From: Modicisalibacter muralis
GTDB taxonomy: Bacteria > Pseudomonadota > Gammaproteobacteria > Pseudomonadales > Halomonadaceae
Length of the DNA: 64,000 bases
Direction: 5' to 3'
NCBI RefSeq assembly: GCF_900102945.1
Contig: NZ_FNGI01000001.1
Location: forward strand, 905,265 to 969,264
Positions within the stretch are counted from its first letter, which is position 1. Each line of letters begins with the position of its first letter. A program made the position numbers and the translations under genes. Below are positions 27,412 through 36,141 of the stretch, in pieces. The notes under the pieces were generated by a model. The model worked only from the letters and a program-made list of their open reading frames with translations, had not been told where the DNA came from and ran no database searches.

Positions 27412-27482
27412 TAATAATCACCGCCAACGATCGTCATTATCGTCATATCGATGGCTTGGAGATCGCCATCTTCCGTCCCTGA
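27390..27482 (+). pseudogene. Remnant of a PIN-domain (VapC-type) toxin C-terminus
   Basis: This frame, overlapping the end of the antitoxin-like ORF in another phase, encodes LVLVIITANDRHYRHIDGL followed by EIAIFRP and a stop. That is close to the usual VapC ending (TxNxRHFxxIxGL). The remaining 100 or so residues and a start codon are absent; a stop lies in frame a few codons upstream. It looks like an internal deletion that fused antitoxin and toxin ends. Confidence 0.45.
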
Positions 27483-27683
27483 ATTTCACCCTTATCATCC
27501 CGCCTTCCTATTTGGCTTTGATATCCGCAAAACGAGCACCAAACCTCACCACACATTTCATAAATATTGCTCTAGCTGGCGCCAAGGTCGGCTGCTACGC
27601 TAAAGCGAACGCTAATATTAACCACCGCAATGGTGGCGAGCGTTGCCCGCACGTCTTGAAATAACGACAAGGAAAGGACACCC

Positions 27684-29345
27684 ATGTTCAAGAAAGCCCT
27701 GCTTTGTATATCCATTGCCAGCGCCAGCATGAGCACCCACGCCGACACCACCATAATCCGCGACGCCAACGGCTACGGGTTCGATACCCATCGCCAACTC
27801 GTGACCTTTTCTACCCTGGTATTCGAGGATGGCAAGGTCATCGCCCGGGGCGATCAGGCATTGGCCTCGGATTATCCCAATGCCAAAACCGTTATCGATG
27901 CCGATGGCAAGACACTGCTACCCGGCCTCATCGATGCACACGGCCATTTGATGGGCCTTGGCTACAGCCTGCTGGAAGTGGATCTGCGCAATATCGAGTC
28001 GGCTGACCAGAGTGCCCAGAAGGTTGCCGAGTTTGCCGCGCAAAACCCCGACCTCGAATGGATTCGTGGCAGAGGCTGGAACCAGGTGTTATGGGAAGGG
28101 CAGAAATTTCCCACCGCCGAGGCGCTGGACGCAGTGATAGCCGATCGCCCGGTCATCCTCAGCCGCGTGGATGGCCATGCGATATGGGTCAACAGCAAGG
28201 CCATGGAACTGGCGGGCATCGACGCCGATACCCAGGCTCCCGAGGGGGGAAAGATCATTCGCGATGGGTCGGGAGAGCCGACCGGTGTGTTCATCGATAA
28301 CGCTGAGCGCCTGATTACTCAGCATATTCCCGAGCGCAGCGACGCGGAAATGGCCAAAGCGTTCGATACCGCCATCGCCCACCTGCAGGAAGTCGGCATC
28401 ACCAGCGTGCACGATGCCGGCGCGAGCGCACGCGAACTCGCGCTTTATCGTTCGCGCGCCGAAGCGGATCAACTGGGCATCAGGCTCTATCCGATGATTT
28501 CGGTCGACGACCCGAAGCTCGACGAACTGCTCCAGAAAGGTCCCCAGGACGACCCCGAAGACTGGCTCGACATTCGCAGCGTCAAGATCTATGTGGATGG
28601 TGCCCTGGGCAGCCGGGGCGCGGCCCTGCTCGAACCCTATAACGATCGCCCCGGCTACAGCGGTCTGGTGCTTCAAGACAAGCAAGCGCTACAGGCGCTT
28701 GTCGACAAGGCCAGCCAGCATGGCTTTCAGGCCAACATGCATGCGATCGGCGATCGCGCCAATCGCATCGCGTTGGACATTTACGCAAAGAACGTCGAGA
28801 AAAATCCGCAGAGTCGTAAGCTACGCCATCGTGTCGAACATGCCCAGGTCGTCAACGTCGATGACATCCCACGCTTCTCAGAGCTTGGCATCATTCCCTC
28901 GATGCAGCCCACCCATGCCACCAGCGACAAGAACATGGCCGGCGACCGCCTCGGTCAGGAACGTCTTGCCGGCGCTTATGCCTGGCGCTTCTTCATGGAT
29001 ACCGGCAGTCGCATCGCCGCGGGCTCCGATTTTCCGGTCGAGCCGGCCAATCCCTTCTATGGAATACATGCCGCCGTGACGCGAGAGGATCGCGATGGCC
29101 AACCCGAGGGCGGTTGGCGACCCGGCCAGAAACTCACCGCCACCGAAGCGCTGCGCGCCTTCACGCTCGATGCGGCCTACGCGGCGCACCAGGAAGACAG
29201 CTTGGGTGGGCTGATGCCCGGCCAGTGGGCCGACTTCGTTCTGGTGGATACCGATATCATTCGCACAGACCCGGACGACCTCTGGCAAACCCAGGTATTG
29301 GAAACCTGGATTAACGGTGAACGCGTCTATTCCCGCGATCAGTAA
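27684..29345 (+). CDS. Exported amidohydrolase, YtcJ-like (amidohydrolase family 3)
   Basis: A metal-dependent hydrolase of 553 residues with a signal peptide (MFKKALLCISIASASMSTHA, cleaved before DTT), so it acts in the periplasm. Family features: metal-binding HxH in DAHGHLMG, VKIYVDGALGSRGAALLEPY in the middle (where the bridging lysine lies), HAIGDRAN, HRVEHAQ, and the C-terminal Asp in GSDFPVEPANPF. AAGGAAAGG precedes the start. YtcJ-like enzymes act on amides, carbamates or N-acyl compounds; the substrate here is unknown. No coupled neighbour is evident: the C-P lyase operon starts 276 bp downstream with its own control region. Confidence 0.9.
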   Translation: MFKKALLCISIASASMSTHADTTIIRDANGYGFDTHRQLVTFSTLVFEDGKVIARGDQALASDYPNAKTVIDADGKTLLPGLIDAHGHLMGLGYSLLEVDLRNIESADQSAQKVAEFAAQNPDLEWIRGRGWNQVLWEGQKFPTAEALDAVIADRPVILSRVDGHAIWVNSKAMELAGIDADTQAPEGGKIIRDGSGEPTGVFIDNAERLITQHIPERSDAEMAKAFDTAIAHLQEVGITSVHDAGASARELALYRSRAEADQLGIRLYPMISVDDPKLDELLQKGPQDDPEDWLDIRSVKIYVDGALGSRGAALLEPYNDRPGYSGLVLQDKQALQALVDKASQHGFQANMHAIGDRANRIALDIYAKNVEKNPQSRKLRHRVEHAQVVNVDDIPRFSELGIIPSMQPTHATSDKNMAGDRLGQERLAGAYAWRFFMDTGSRIAAGSDFPVEPANPFYGIHAAVTREDRDGQPEGGWRPGQKLTATEALRAFTLDAAYAAHQEDSLGGLMPGQWADFVLVDTDIIRTDPDDLWQTQVLETWINGERVYSRDQ

Positions 29346-29437
29346 CGCTCGATAAATCACTGCTCGCCGGGCTATTTGCTCATCTCAGGTTCAACGTCTC
29401 GAACGTGCATGAATAAGCCCGGCGGCAGTTCTGATCT

Positions 29438-29466
29438 CATGACAATCGCATGTCACCGGCATGACA
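29438..29466. promoter_or_regulatory. Pho-box-like triple repeat upstream of phnC
   Basis: CATGACA (29438), CATGTCA (29449) and CATGACA (29460) repeat with exact 11-bp spacing. The complementary strand reads TGTCATG units, matching the 7-bp CTGTCAT repeat with 4-bp spacer of PhoB boxes. This would place the C-P lyase operon under phosphate-starvation control. Confidence 0.65.
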
Positions 29467-29505
29467 CGAAAGTCTAACCCATTGATTTTAATGCCTCTTC
29501 TCAAA

Positions 29506-29527
29506 CGATGCACTGCCCAGTGCATCG
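29506..29527. repeat. Small perfect inverted repeat in phn leader region
   Basis: CGATGCACT-N4-AGTGCATCG, 9-bp arms, between the Pho-box-like repeat and the PhnF-type palindrome. It could be an operator or the foot of an RNA hairpin. Confidence 0.5.
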
Positions 29528-29557
29528 CAATCCGGCGAAAATTTCATCCAACTGCCA

Positions 29558-29569
29558 TTGTCTAGACAA
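29558..29569. promoter_or_regulatory. Candidate PhnF operator upstream of phnC
   Basis: TTGTCTAGACAA is a perfect 12-bp palindrome, 53 bp before phnC. Its core TGTCTAGACAACT recurs at the phnF start (32439). GntR/HutC-type regulators such as PhnF bind short palindromes of this size. Confidence 0.6.
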
Positions 29570-29621
29570 CTAACGTTAACCTGACACCGCGAGACTAGCG
29601 CCTATCGATAAAGGAGGCGTT

Positions 29622-30449
29622 ATGTCGCTCACCACCATCGCGGTAGAACATCTCAGCAAGACCTTCGGCCATAGCCCGGTGCTGCAAGACGTCGGCTTCG
29701 AAATACGCGCCGGCGAACGGGTTGCGCTGGTCGGCCCATCGGGGTCGGGTAAATCCACGCTGTTGCGTCATCTGGTGGGTCTCACCAAGGCCAATCGCCA
29801 TAGCGATAGCCGCGTCACCGTCATGGATCGTTGCATTCAACGGCGCGGCCGGTTGGCGCGTGGCTCGCGTGCGCAACGGTGCCGCACCGGCTACATCTTC
29901 CAGCAGTTCAATCTGGTCGGCCGGCTCAGCGTGATGACCAACGTGCTGATCGGCCGCTTGGGCTGCATGCCACGTTGGCGAGCCTTGATCGGTCGCTTCA
30001 CGCCCGAAGAACACGAGATGGCGCTGCGCTCGCTAAAGCGCGTGGGGTTGGAAGAACTCGCCCATCAGCGCGCCAATACCCTGTCGGGCGGGCAGATGCA
30101 GCGCGTCGCCATCGCCCGCGTGCTGATGCAGGACGCCGATATCATCCTCGCCGATGAACCCATCGCTTCACTCGACCCACGCAGCGCCCGCGAGGTCATG
30201 GACACCCTGCAACGTATCAATGAAGAAGACGGCCGCACCATCGTCGTCTCGCTGCATCAGGTCGATTACGCCCGCGATTATTGTCAGCGCGCCATTGCCC
30301 TGAAACATGGCCAGGTGTACTTCGATGGCCCCATCGATCAGTTGACCGACATCCGCCTCGCCTATCTCTACGCCAACGCTGAACTCGACAAGCCCCACGA
30401 AAGTCGCTTCCCGGCCAGCGCCCCAACGGCACTGCGCGTAGCCGGCTAG
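29622..30449 (+). CDS. phnC: Phosphonate ABC transporter ATPase PhnC
   Basis: Cytosolic ATPase of the phosphonate importer, 275 residues. Walker [10 protein letters not shown] (about residues 38-46), signature LSGGQMQRVAIARVLMQ, Walker B IILADEPIASLD, H-loop in SLHQVDYA. The PhnC-specific loop NVLIGRLGCMPRWRALIG precedes the signature. AAGGAGG lies 6 bases before the start. It is the first gene of the C-P lyase operon. Confidence 0.95.
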   Translation: MSLTTIAVEHLSKTFGHSPVLQDVGFEIRAGERVALVGPSGSGKSTLLRHLVGLTKANRHSDSRVTVMDRCIQRRGRLARGSRAQRCRTGYIFQQFNLVGRLSVMTNVLIGRLGCMPRWRALIGRFTPEEHEMALRSLKRVGLEELAHQRANTLSGGQMQRVAIARVLMQDADIILADEPIASLDPRSAREVMDTLQRINEEDGRTIVVSLHQVDYARDYCQRAIALKHGQVYFDGPIDQLTDIRLAYLYANAELDKPHESRFPASAPTALRVAG

Positions 30450-30490
30450 TCGCCCTTAATCCATCACCATCGTACCAAGGAGCGAGACCC

Positions 30491-31540
30491 ATGAACGCAC
30501 GCAACTTACGCCGCCTGACATTGCCGCTGATTACCGGCCTGAGCCTGCTGGGCAGCCAGTCTGTCATCGCCGAGGAACAGATCAATACGCTCAATTTCGG
30601 CATCATTTCCACCGAATCGAGTTCCAACCAGGCGCCGATGTGGGAGCCGTTCCTCGCCGACATGTCCGAGCAGTTGGGTGTCGAGGTCAAGCCGTTCTAC
30701 GCTACCGATTACGCGGCAGTGATCCAGGCGATGCGCTTCGACAAGATCGACCTGGCCTGGTACGGCAACAAATCGGCCATGGAAGCGGTCGATCGCGCCG
30801 GTGGCGAGATCTTCGCCCAGACCGTGGCCGAAGGCGGCCAGCCCGGTTACTGGAGCCTGATGATCGTCCACCAGGACAGCCCCTACCAGAGCGTCGACGA
30901 AATGCTGAAGGATGCCGGCGAACTGACGTTCGGCAACGGCGACCCGAACTCCACCTCCGGCTACCTGGTGCCGGGTTATTACATCTTCGCCAAGCGCGGC
31001 ATCGACCCGACCGAGGCCTTCGCGCGTACGCTGAATTCCAATCACGAGACCAACGCCCTCTCGATCGCCAACAAGATGGTCGATGTCGCCACCTTCAATA
31101 CCGAGAGCATGGCGCGCCTGGAGCAGACCCATCCTGACAAGGCCGAACAGTTGCGGGTGATCTGGAAGTCGCCATTGATTCCTTCCGACCCGTTGGTATG
31201 GCGCGAGAATCTGCCCGAGGGCATCAAGGCCGAGATGCGTGAGTTCTTCATGGCTTACGGCGATGACGCCGACGAGCAGGAAATTCTCGCCGCGCTGCAA
31301 TGGGACGGTTTCCAAGCCTCGACCGACGATCAGTTGCTGCCGATTCGCCAGCTCGAGCTCTTCAAGCAGCGTGCCCAGATTGCCAACGACGCGACGCTTG
31401 CCACCGCCGACAAGCAACAAAAGCTCGAGGAATTGGACGTCAAGCTCGCCAGTCTCGACAAGCGCCTCGAAGCTTACGAAGCCGCTCAGGCTCGATCCGC
31501 CGACAACGCCGATAACACCACGGCGATGGTCACCCAGTGA
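30491..31540 (+). CDS. phnD: Phosphonate ABC transporter substrate-binding protein PhnD
   Basis: Periplasmic phosphonate receptor of 349 residues. Signal peptide cleaved near SVIAEEQ. Conserved segments FGIISTESSSNQAPMWEPFL, YATDYAAVIQAMR and the ligand-contact loop GNGDPNSTSGYLVPG match PhnD. The C-terminal 50 residues are a charged, Lys/Glu-rich probable coiled coil. CAAGGAG precedes the start. Confidence 0.95.
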   Translation: MNARNLRRLTLPLITGLSLLGSQSVIAEEQINTLNFGIISTESSSNQAPMWEPFLADMSEQLGVEVKPFYATDYAAVIQAMRFDKIDLAWYGNKSAMEAVDRAGGEIFAQTVAEGGQPGYWSLMIVHQDSPYQSVDEMLKDAGELTFGNGDPNSTSGYLVPGYYIFAKRGIDPTEAFARTLNSNHETNALSIANKMVDVATFNTESMARLEQTHPDKAEQLRVIWKSPLIPSDPLVWRENLPEGIKAEMREFFMAYGDDADEQEILAALQWDGFQASTDDQLLPIRQLELFKQRAQIANDATLATADKQQKLEELDVKLASLDKRLEAYEAAQARSADNADNTTAMVTQ

Positions 31541-31607
31541 TGCATCCCACTGACGCTCTCAACCTGCATAACGCACAGGGCCACCCGGCCCTGTGTCTGG
31601 AGACGCC

Positions 31608-32411
31608 ATGAATACGCAGACGCCTTCGATGACCACGGCAGGGATCGACAAGCACGGCAAACGCCATTGGCGCACGCTGGCCGGTTGGGCCGTGGCCCTT
31701 GGGGTGCTGAGCTGGGCCTGGCAAGGCACCGGCATGCGGCCCGGTCTGCTGATCGAAAATGCCGACAACATGCTGGTTCTGGCCGGCGATTTCGTACCGC
31801 CGAATTTCGGCAACATCGCGCATTACATCGACCAGATGCTGGTGACCATCCAGATCGCCATCTGGGGCACGCTGCTGGCGGTCGTCTTTGCCATCCCTTG
31901 CGGCCTGCTCAGTTCCGAGAACCTGGTGCCCTGGTGGATCTATCAGCCGATACGCCGCTTGATGGACGCCTGCCGCGCCATCAACGAGCTGGTCTTCGCC
32001 ATGCTGTTCGTGGTCGCCGTCGGGCTCGGCCCCTTCGCCGGCACCATGGCGCTGTTTATCCATACCACGGGGGTGTTGGCCAAGCTGTTTTCGGAAGCGG
32101 TGGAAGCCACCGAGGCCGGGCCAATGGAAGGCATTCGTGTCACCGGCGCCGGGCGTATCGAGGAAATCGTGTTCGGCTTGATACCCCAGGTGCTGCCGCT
32201 GTGGATCTCGGTGAGCCTGTACCGCTTCGAGTCGAACATCCGCTCGGCCACCGTGCTCGGCATGGTTGGCGCCGGCGGCATCGGCGTCTCGTTGTGGGTG
32301 ACCATGCGCGGATTCCAGTACGCCGAGACCGCCACGATCATGCTGGTGATCATCGTCGCGGTGACGTTGCTCGACATGGCTTCGCAGTTCGTGCGCAAGC
32401 GCTTCATCTGA
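31608..32411 (+). CDS. phnE: Phosphonate ABC transporter permease PhnE
   Basis: Membrane subunit of 267 residues with six predicted helices and coupling loop [23 protein letters not shown] at 31608 has GGAG 5 bases upstream; a GTG 15 bp earlier is in frame but less well placed. There is one permease gene here, so the channel is a homodimer. Confidence 0.93.
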   Translation: MNTQTPSMTTAGIDKHGKRHWRTLAGWAVALGVLSWAWQGTGMRPGLLIENADNMLVLAGDFVPPNFGNIAHYIDQMLVTIQIAIWGTLLAVVFAIPCGLLSSENLVPWWIYQPIRRLMDACRAINELVFAMLFVVAVGLGPFAGTMALFIHTTGVLAKLFSEAVEATEAGPMEGIRVTGAGRIEEIVFGLIPQVLPLWISVSLYRFESNIRSATVLGMVGAGGIGVSLWVTMRGFQYAETATIMLVIIVAVTLLDMASQFVRKRFI

Positions 32412-32437
32412 AGTGCTTGGTTTTTTCGGGAGCAAAG

Positions 32438-33172
32438 ATGTCTAGACAACTCACTCGCTCACCACGCTACTTGGCCCTGGCCGACACCCTGGCCCGCGAG
32501 GTTCGTGCCGATTACCGGCCCGGCGAATTGCTACCCGCCGAGGCGCTGCTGGCCAAGCGCTTCGGCGTCAACCGCCACACCATACGGCGCGCGCTGGACG
32601 AATTGGTCGCGGCTGGCATGGTCACGCGTCACCAAGGACGCGGCACCCTGGTCGTCGACCGCCGGCTCGATTACGCCGTCACCGCCAGCAGCAAAGTCAC
32701 GCAAAATCTGGCAGAGCTTGGCATCGCCGCGCAGGCGCGTTGTCTCGAACAAGGCCTGCGTGAGCCGCCCGAGGCTATCGCCCAGCGTTTCGGACGTCGT
32801 CCCGGCGAGCCGTTGCTGTGCGTCGACACCCTGCGCCATGTCGACGATGCCCCGGTGCTGCTGTTGCGTCACTGGTTCGACGAGCACCGCGTGCCTGGCT
32901 GGCTGGATCGCTATCGCGGCGGCTCGACTCGCGCCCTGCTCAACCAGCATTACGGCCTGCGCCTGTATCGACGCCGCGTGCGCATCGAAGCGGGTAGCGC
33001 CAACCGCGACGACACCCGATTGCTGCAATGCCCGCTGAACGCCCCACTGCTGCAACTCACCAGCGATAACGTCGATGCCGCGGGCTCGCTGGTGGAAATC
33101 TCGGTCGGCCGCGCGCGCACCGACCGCCTAGCCTATCACGTCGATTTCCATTCCAACGAGGACGCCCCATGA
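32438..33172 (+). CDS. phnF: GntR/HutC-family regulator PhnF
   Basis: Regulator of the C-P lyase operon, 244 residues. The winged helix spans about residues 10-75 (GELLPAEALLAKRFGVNRHT, IRRALDELVAAGMVTRHQGR) and a UTRA ligand domain follows. The frame is open far upstream, but ATG at 32438 has CGGGAG 8 bases upstream and gives the family N-terminus. The first codons (ATGTCTAGACAACT) themselves contain the TGTCTAGACA palindrome, so PhnF may bind its own start region. The stop overlaps phnG. Confidence 0.93.
   Translation: MSRQLTRSPRYLALADTLAREVRADYRPGELLPAEALLAKRFGVNRHTIRRALDELVAAGMVTRHQGRGTLVVDRRLDYAVTASSKVTQNLAELGIAAQARCLEQGLREPPEAIAQRFGRRPGEPLLCVDTLRHVDDAPVLLLRHWFDEHRVPGWLDRYRGGSTRALLNQHYGLRLYRRRVRIEAGSANRDDTRLLQCPLNAPLLQLTSDNVDAAGSLVEISVGRARTDRLAYHVDFHSNEDAP
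32439..32448. promoter_or_regulatory. Candidate PhnF operator overlapping the phnF start codon
   Basis: TGTCTAGACA is a perfect palindrome beginning at the second base of the phnF ATG. The 13 bases TGTCTAGACAACT match those at 29559-29571 exactly. Confidence 0.5.
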
Positions 33173-33612
33173 CCCGACCTCACCGCCAGCGCGTGCTGGC
33201 GTTAACCCCCCGCGAGCGGCTCGAAGCCGGCTGGGCCTCGCTCGATATACGCGAAAACCACCGCTGCGTGCGCGGCCCGCAAACCGGCATGGCCATGGTG
33301 CGCGGTCGCATGGGAGGCACCGGCAACGCCTTCAACCTCGGCGAAATGACCCTGACTCGTGCCAGCGTGGTCTTGGATGACGGCACCGTTGGCTCTGGTT
33401 TGCTGGGGCATGGCTGGGTGAGTGGCCGCGATCACCGCCATGCCGAGCTGATTGCAATGATCGATGCCTGCGCCCAGCACGAACGCTTTCGAGAGCGCAT
33501 CGACGAACTGATCGCCTCGCTGTATAGCGAGCGACAGGCTCGCGAGCAACAGAACTCGCGCGAGGTGGCCGCCACTCGCGTTGATTTCTTCACCCTGGTA
33601 AGAGGGGAATGA
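33169..33612 (+). CDS. phnG: C-P lyase subunit PhnG
   Basis: Subunit of the PhnGHIJ core complex, 147 residues. With PhnI and PhnH it joins the phosphonate to ATP in place of adenine. Conserved GxxxNLGEMTLTRASV-type segment (NAFNLGEMTLTRASVVLDDG) and YLGHGWVSGRDHRHAEL-like stretch are visible. Overlaps phnF and phnH by 4 bp each. Confidence 0.95.
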   Translation: MTRPHRQRVLALTPRERLEAGWASLDIRENHRCVRGPQTGMAMVRGRMGGTGNAFNLGEMTLTRASVVLDDGTVGSGLLGHGWVSGRDHRHAELIAMIDACAQHERFRERIDELIASLYSERQAREQQNSREVAATRVDFFTLVRGE

Positions 33613-34226
33613 GCATGCTCTGGCCCGCCCTGACCGACCCCGTTCACGACAGCCAACGGCTGTTTCGCCAGATTCTCCAGGCGATGTCAGAGCCCGGCAC
33701 GCTACATGAACTGTGCGCGCCTTGCCCACCACGCGATGCCTCGATCGGCCCCGCGCTGTGGGGTGCGCTGCTGACGCTGTGCGATCTCGACACCCAGCTG
33801 TGGATCGACCCGGCACTCGACTCCCCCGAGCTGCGCGACGCGCTGCACTTCCATACCGGTTGCCGGCTGACCCAAGACGCCACCCTGGCGGATTTCGCCC
33901 TCGTCACGCCCGATACCCTGGCTCGCGAGATCGACTTCGCCATCGGCAACGACAGCTACCCGGATCGTGGCACCACGCTGCTGGTCGCCGTGGAGTATTT
34001 GAGCGACGACGGCCCCTGGCAGTTCAGCGGCCCCGGCATCGAAACCCAGCGCTGCTTGGGCGTCGGCAACGCACACGCATTGATGAGCCGGCTCAGCGTC
34101 AACCGCAGCCGCTTTCCGTGTGGGCTCGACGCGATTCTGGCCTGCGGCACGCGGCTCGCCGCCATCCCGCGCAGTACCCGTATCGTCAATCGACAGCAGG
34201 AGGACCGCGCATGTATGTCGCAGTAA
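33609..34226 (+). CDS. phnH: C-P lyase subunit PhnH
   Basis: Subunit of the core complex, 205 residues. Recognised by WPALTDPVHDSQRLFRQILQ, AMSEPGTLHEL, the GCRLTQDATLADFALV stretch and FPCGLDAILACG-type ending (RFPCGLDAIL). A second ATG two codons in is possible. The end overlaps phnI by 16 bp. Confidence 0.95.
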   Translation: MSMLWPALTDPVHDSQRLFRQILQAMSEPGTLHELCAPCPPRDASIGPALWGALLTLCDLDTQLWIDPALDSPELRDALHFHTGCRLTQDATLADFALVTPDTLAREIDFAIGNDSYPDRGTTLLVAVEYLSDDGPWQFSGPGIETQRCLGVGNAHALMSRLSVNRSRFPCGLDAILACGTRLAAIPRSTRIVNRQQEDRACMSQ

Positions 34227-35311
34227 AAGGCGGCGAGCAGGCCATCGCCAACGCCCATCGACTGCTCGCCGACCGCCGGCGCGGCGAGCGCGAACAGGCC
34301 GAGTTATCCGTCGAGCAGATCGGCGGCCAACTGCGCCTGGCGGTGGACCGGGTGATGTCCGAGGCCTCGCTCTACGATCCCGAACTCGCTGCCTTGGCGC
34401 TCAAGCAGGCTAGCGGTGATCTCGTCGAGGCGGTGTTTCTGCTGCGCGCCTATCGCACCACCCTGCCGCGCCTGGCGGTGAGCGAGCCACTCGACACCGG
34501 TACCATGCGTATCGAGCGGCGCATCAGCGCCGCCTACAAGGACATACCCGGCGGGCAGGTTCTCGGCCCGACCTACGACTACACCCATCGCCTGCTGGAT
34601 TTCATGCAACTGGCCGAAGGCGAGACGCCGGAACCGGCACGCGCCGACGCGGCGCTGGCACGTTGTCCGCAGATTCTCGATCTGCTCAACGCCGAGGGCC
34701 TGATCGAGCGCGAGCACGACGACGGCAGCGAGCCAGCCGATATTACCCGCGACCCGCCCGATTACCCGGTCGATCGCGCCGCCCGCCTGCAAATGCTCGC
34801 GCGTGGCGACGAGGGTTATTTACTAGCCCTGGGTTACTCCACCCAGCGCGGCTACGGGCGCAACCACCCTTTCGCCGGCGAGATTCGCCTCGGCCATGTC
34901 GACGTCGAGATTCATGTCAAGGAGTGGGACGAGACGATCTGTATCGGCGAGATCGCGCTCAGCGAGTGCCAGATGATCAATCAGTTCGGCGGCTCACGCG
35001 AAGTCGCGCCGCAATTCACCCGGGGCTATGGGCTAGCGTTCGGCCATAACGAGCGCAAGACCCTGGCCATGGCGCTGGTCGATCGCGCCCTGCGCGCCGA
35101 GGAATTGGGCGAGCCGATCAGCGGCCCCGCGCAGCAGGCCGAATTCGTGCTCGCTCACGCCGACAGCGTCGAGGCCTCGGGCTTCGTCTCGCACCTGAAG
35201 CTGCCGCACTACGTCGACTTTCAGTCGGAACTCGAGCTACTGCGACGGCTGCGCAAGGCGCACGGCAACGCTCGAGGAAGCGGCGATGCAGCAATGGAGG
35301 ATGCGGTATGA
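34211..35311 (+). CDS. phnI: C-P lyase subunit PhnI (nucleosidase)
   Basis: Core-complex subunit that displaces adenine from ATP, 366 residues. MYVAVKGGEQAIANAHRLL is the standard start, and the upstream extension of the frame is a shadow of phnH. Other PhnI features: ERRISAAYKDIPGGQVLGPT, AYSTQRGYGRNHPF-like LGYSTQRGYGRNHPFAGEIR, and NERKTLAMALVDRAL. AGGAGG lies about 8 bases before the start. Overlaps phnH and phnJ. Confidence 0.96.
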   Translation: MYVAVKGGEQAIANAHRLLADRRRGEREQAELSVEQIGGQLRLAVDRVMSEASLYDPELAALALKQASGDLVEAVFLLRAYRTTLPRLAVSEPLDTGTMRIERRISAAYKDIPGGQVLGPTYDYTHRLLDFMQLAEGETPEPARADAALARCPQILDLLNAEGLIEREHDDGSEPADITRDPPDYPVDRAARLQMLARGDEGYLLALGYSTQRGYGRNHPFAGEIRLGHVDVEIHVKEWDETICIGEIALSECQMINQFGGSREVAPQFTRGYGLAFGHNERKTLAMALVDRALRAEELGEPISGPAQQAEFVLAHADSVEASGFVSHLKLPHYVDFQSELELLRRLRKAHGNARGSGDAAMEDAV

Positions 35312-36141
35312 ACGGCTATAACTTCGCCTATCTCGACGAACAGACCAAACGCATGATTCGCCGCGCGCTGCTCAAGGCGGTGGCGATTCCCGGTTATCAG
35401 GTGCCCTTCGGTGGCCGTGAGATGCCGATGCCCTACGGCTGGGGCACCGGCGGCATGCAGCTTACCGCCAGTATCCTGGGCGGCGACGACGTGCTCAAGG
35501 TGATCGATCAGGGCGCCGACGACACCACCAACGCGGTAAGCATTCGCGCCTTCTTCGAGCGCGTCGCCGGGGTCGAGACCACCACCGCGACGGCAGCGGC
35601 GGACGTCATTCAGACTCGCCACCGGATCCCCGAAACGCCGCTGGAGCACGACCAGATCCTGGTCTTCCAGGTGCCGATCCCCGAGCCACTGCGTTTTATA
35701 GAGCCCAGCGAACAGGAAACCCGGCTGATGCACGCGCTGGAAGAGTACGGCGTGATGCACGTAAAGCTCTACGAAGACATCGCCCGCTATGGGCATATCG
35801 CCACCACCTACGCCTACCCGGTCAAGGTCGACGGGCGCTATGTCATGGATCCTTCGCCTATCCCTAAGTTCGACAATCCCAAGCTCGACATGAGTGCCGC
35901 GCTGATGCTATTCGGCGCCGGCCGCGAAAAGCGCCTCTACGCCATCCCGCCCTACACCCGGGTGGAGAGTCTGGATTTCGAGGATCACCCCTTCGAAATT
36001 CAGCAGTGGGACGAACACTGCGCACTGTGCGGCAGCGATCACAGCTTTCTCGATGAAGTGATCACCGACGATGCCGGCAATCGCCTATTCATCTGCTCGG
36101 ATACCGACTACTGCCTGACGCGGCGTGGGGAGGTGGCATGA
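35308..36141 (+). CDS. phnJ: C-P lyase catalytic subunit PhnJ (radical SAM)
   Basis: The enzyme that breaks the carbon-phosphorus bond of ribose-phosphonate phosphates by radical chemistry, 277 residues. The unusual cluster motif C-x2-C-x21-C-x5-C is complete near the C-terminus: C238, C241, C263 and C269 (HCALCGSD, then LFICSDTDYC). The Gly-rich GWGTGGMQLT region is also conserved. Overlaps phnI and phnK by 4 bp. All key residues are present, so the pathway should be active. Confidence 0.97.
   Translation: MNGYNFAYLDEQTKRMIRRALLKAVAIPGYQVPFGGREMPMPYGWGTGGMQLTASILGGDDVLKVIDQGADDTTNAVSIRAFFERVAGVETTTATAAADVIQTRHRIPETPLEHDQILVFQVPIPEPLRFIEPSEQETRLMHALEEYGVMHVKLYEDIARYGHIATTYAYPVKVDGRYVMDPSPIPKFDNPKLDMSAALMLFGAGREKRLYAIPPYTRVESLDFEDHPFEIQQWDEHCALCGSDHSFLDEVITDDAGNRLFICSDTDYCLTRRGEVA

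Noticed and set aside
27281..27664. 127-codon ORF downstream of the importer operon
   Set aside because: No domain or plausible composition; it is out of frame with the antitoxin-like and VapC-like peptides, which explain this DNA better.
29346..29437. Extra gene between the amidohydrolase and phnC
   Set aside because: No frame of useful length with a ribosome site; the stretch is better explained as 3' untranslated and promoter DNA.
31667..32437. Upstream extension of the phnF frame
   Set aside because: It overlaps phnE in another frame. ATG 32438 has a ribosome site and gives a normal-length PhnF.
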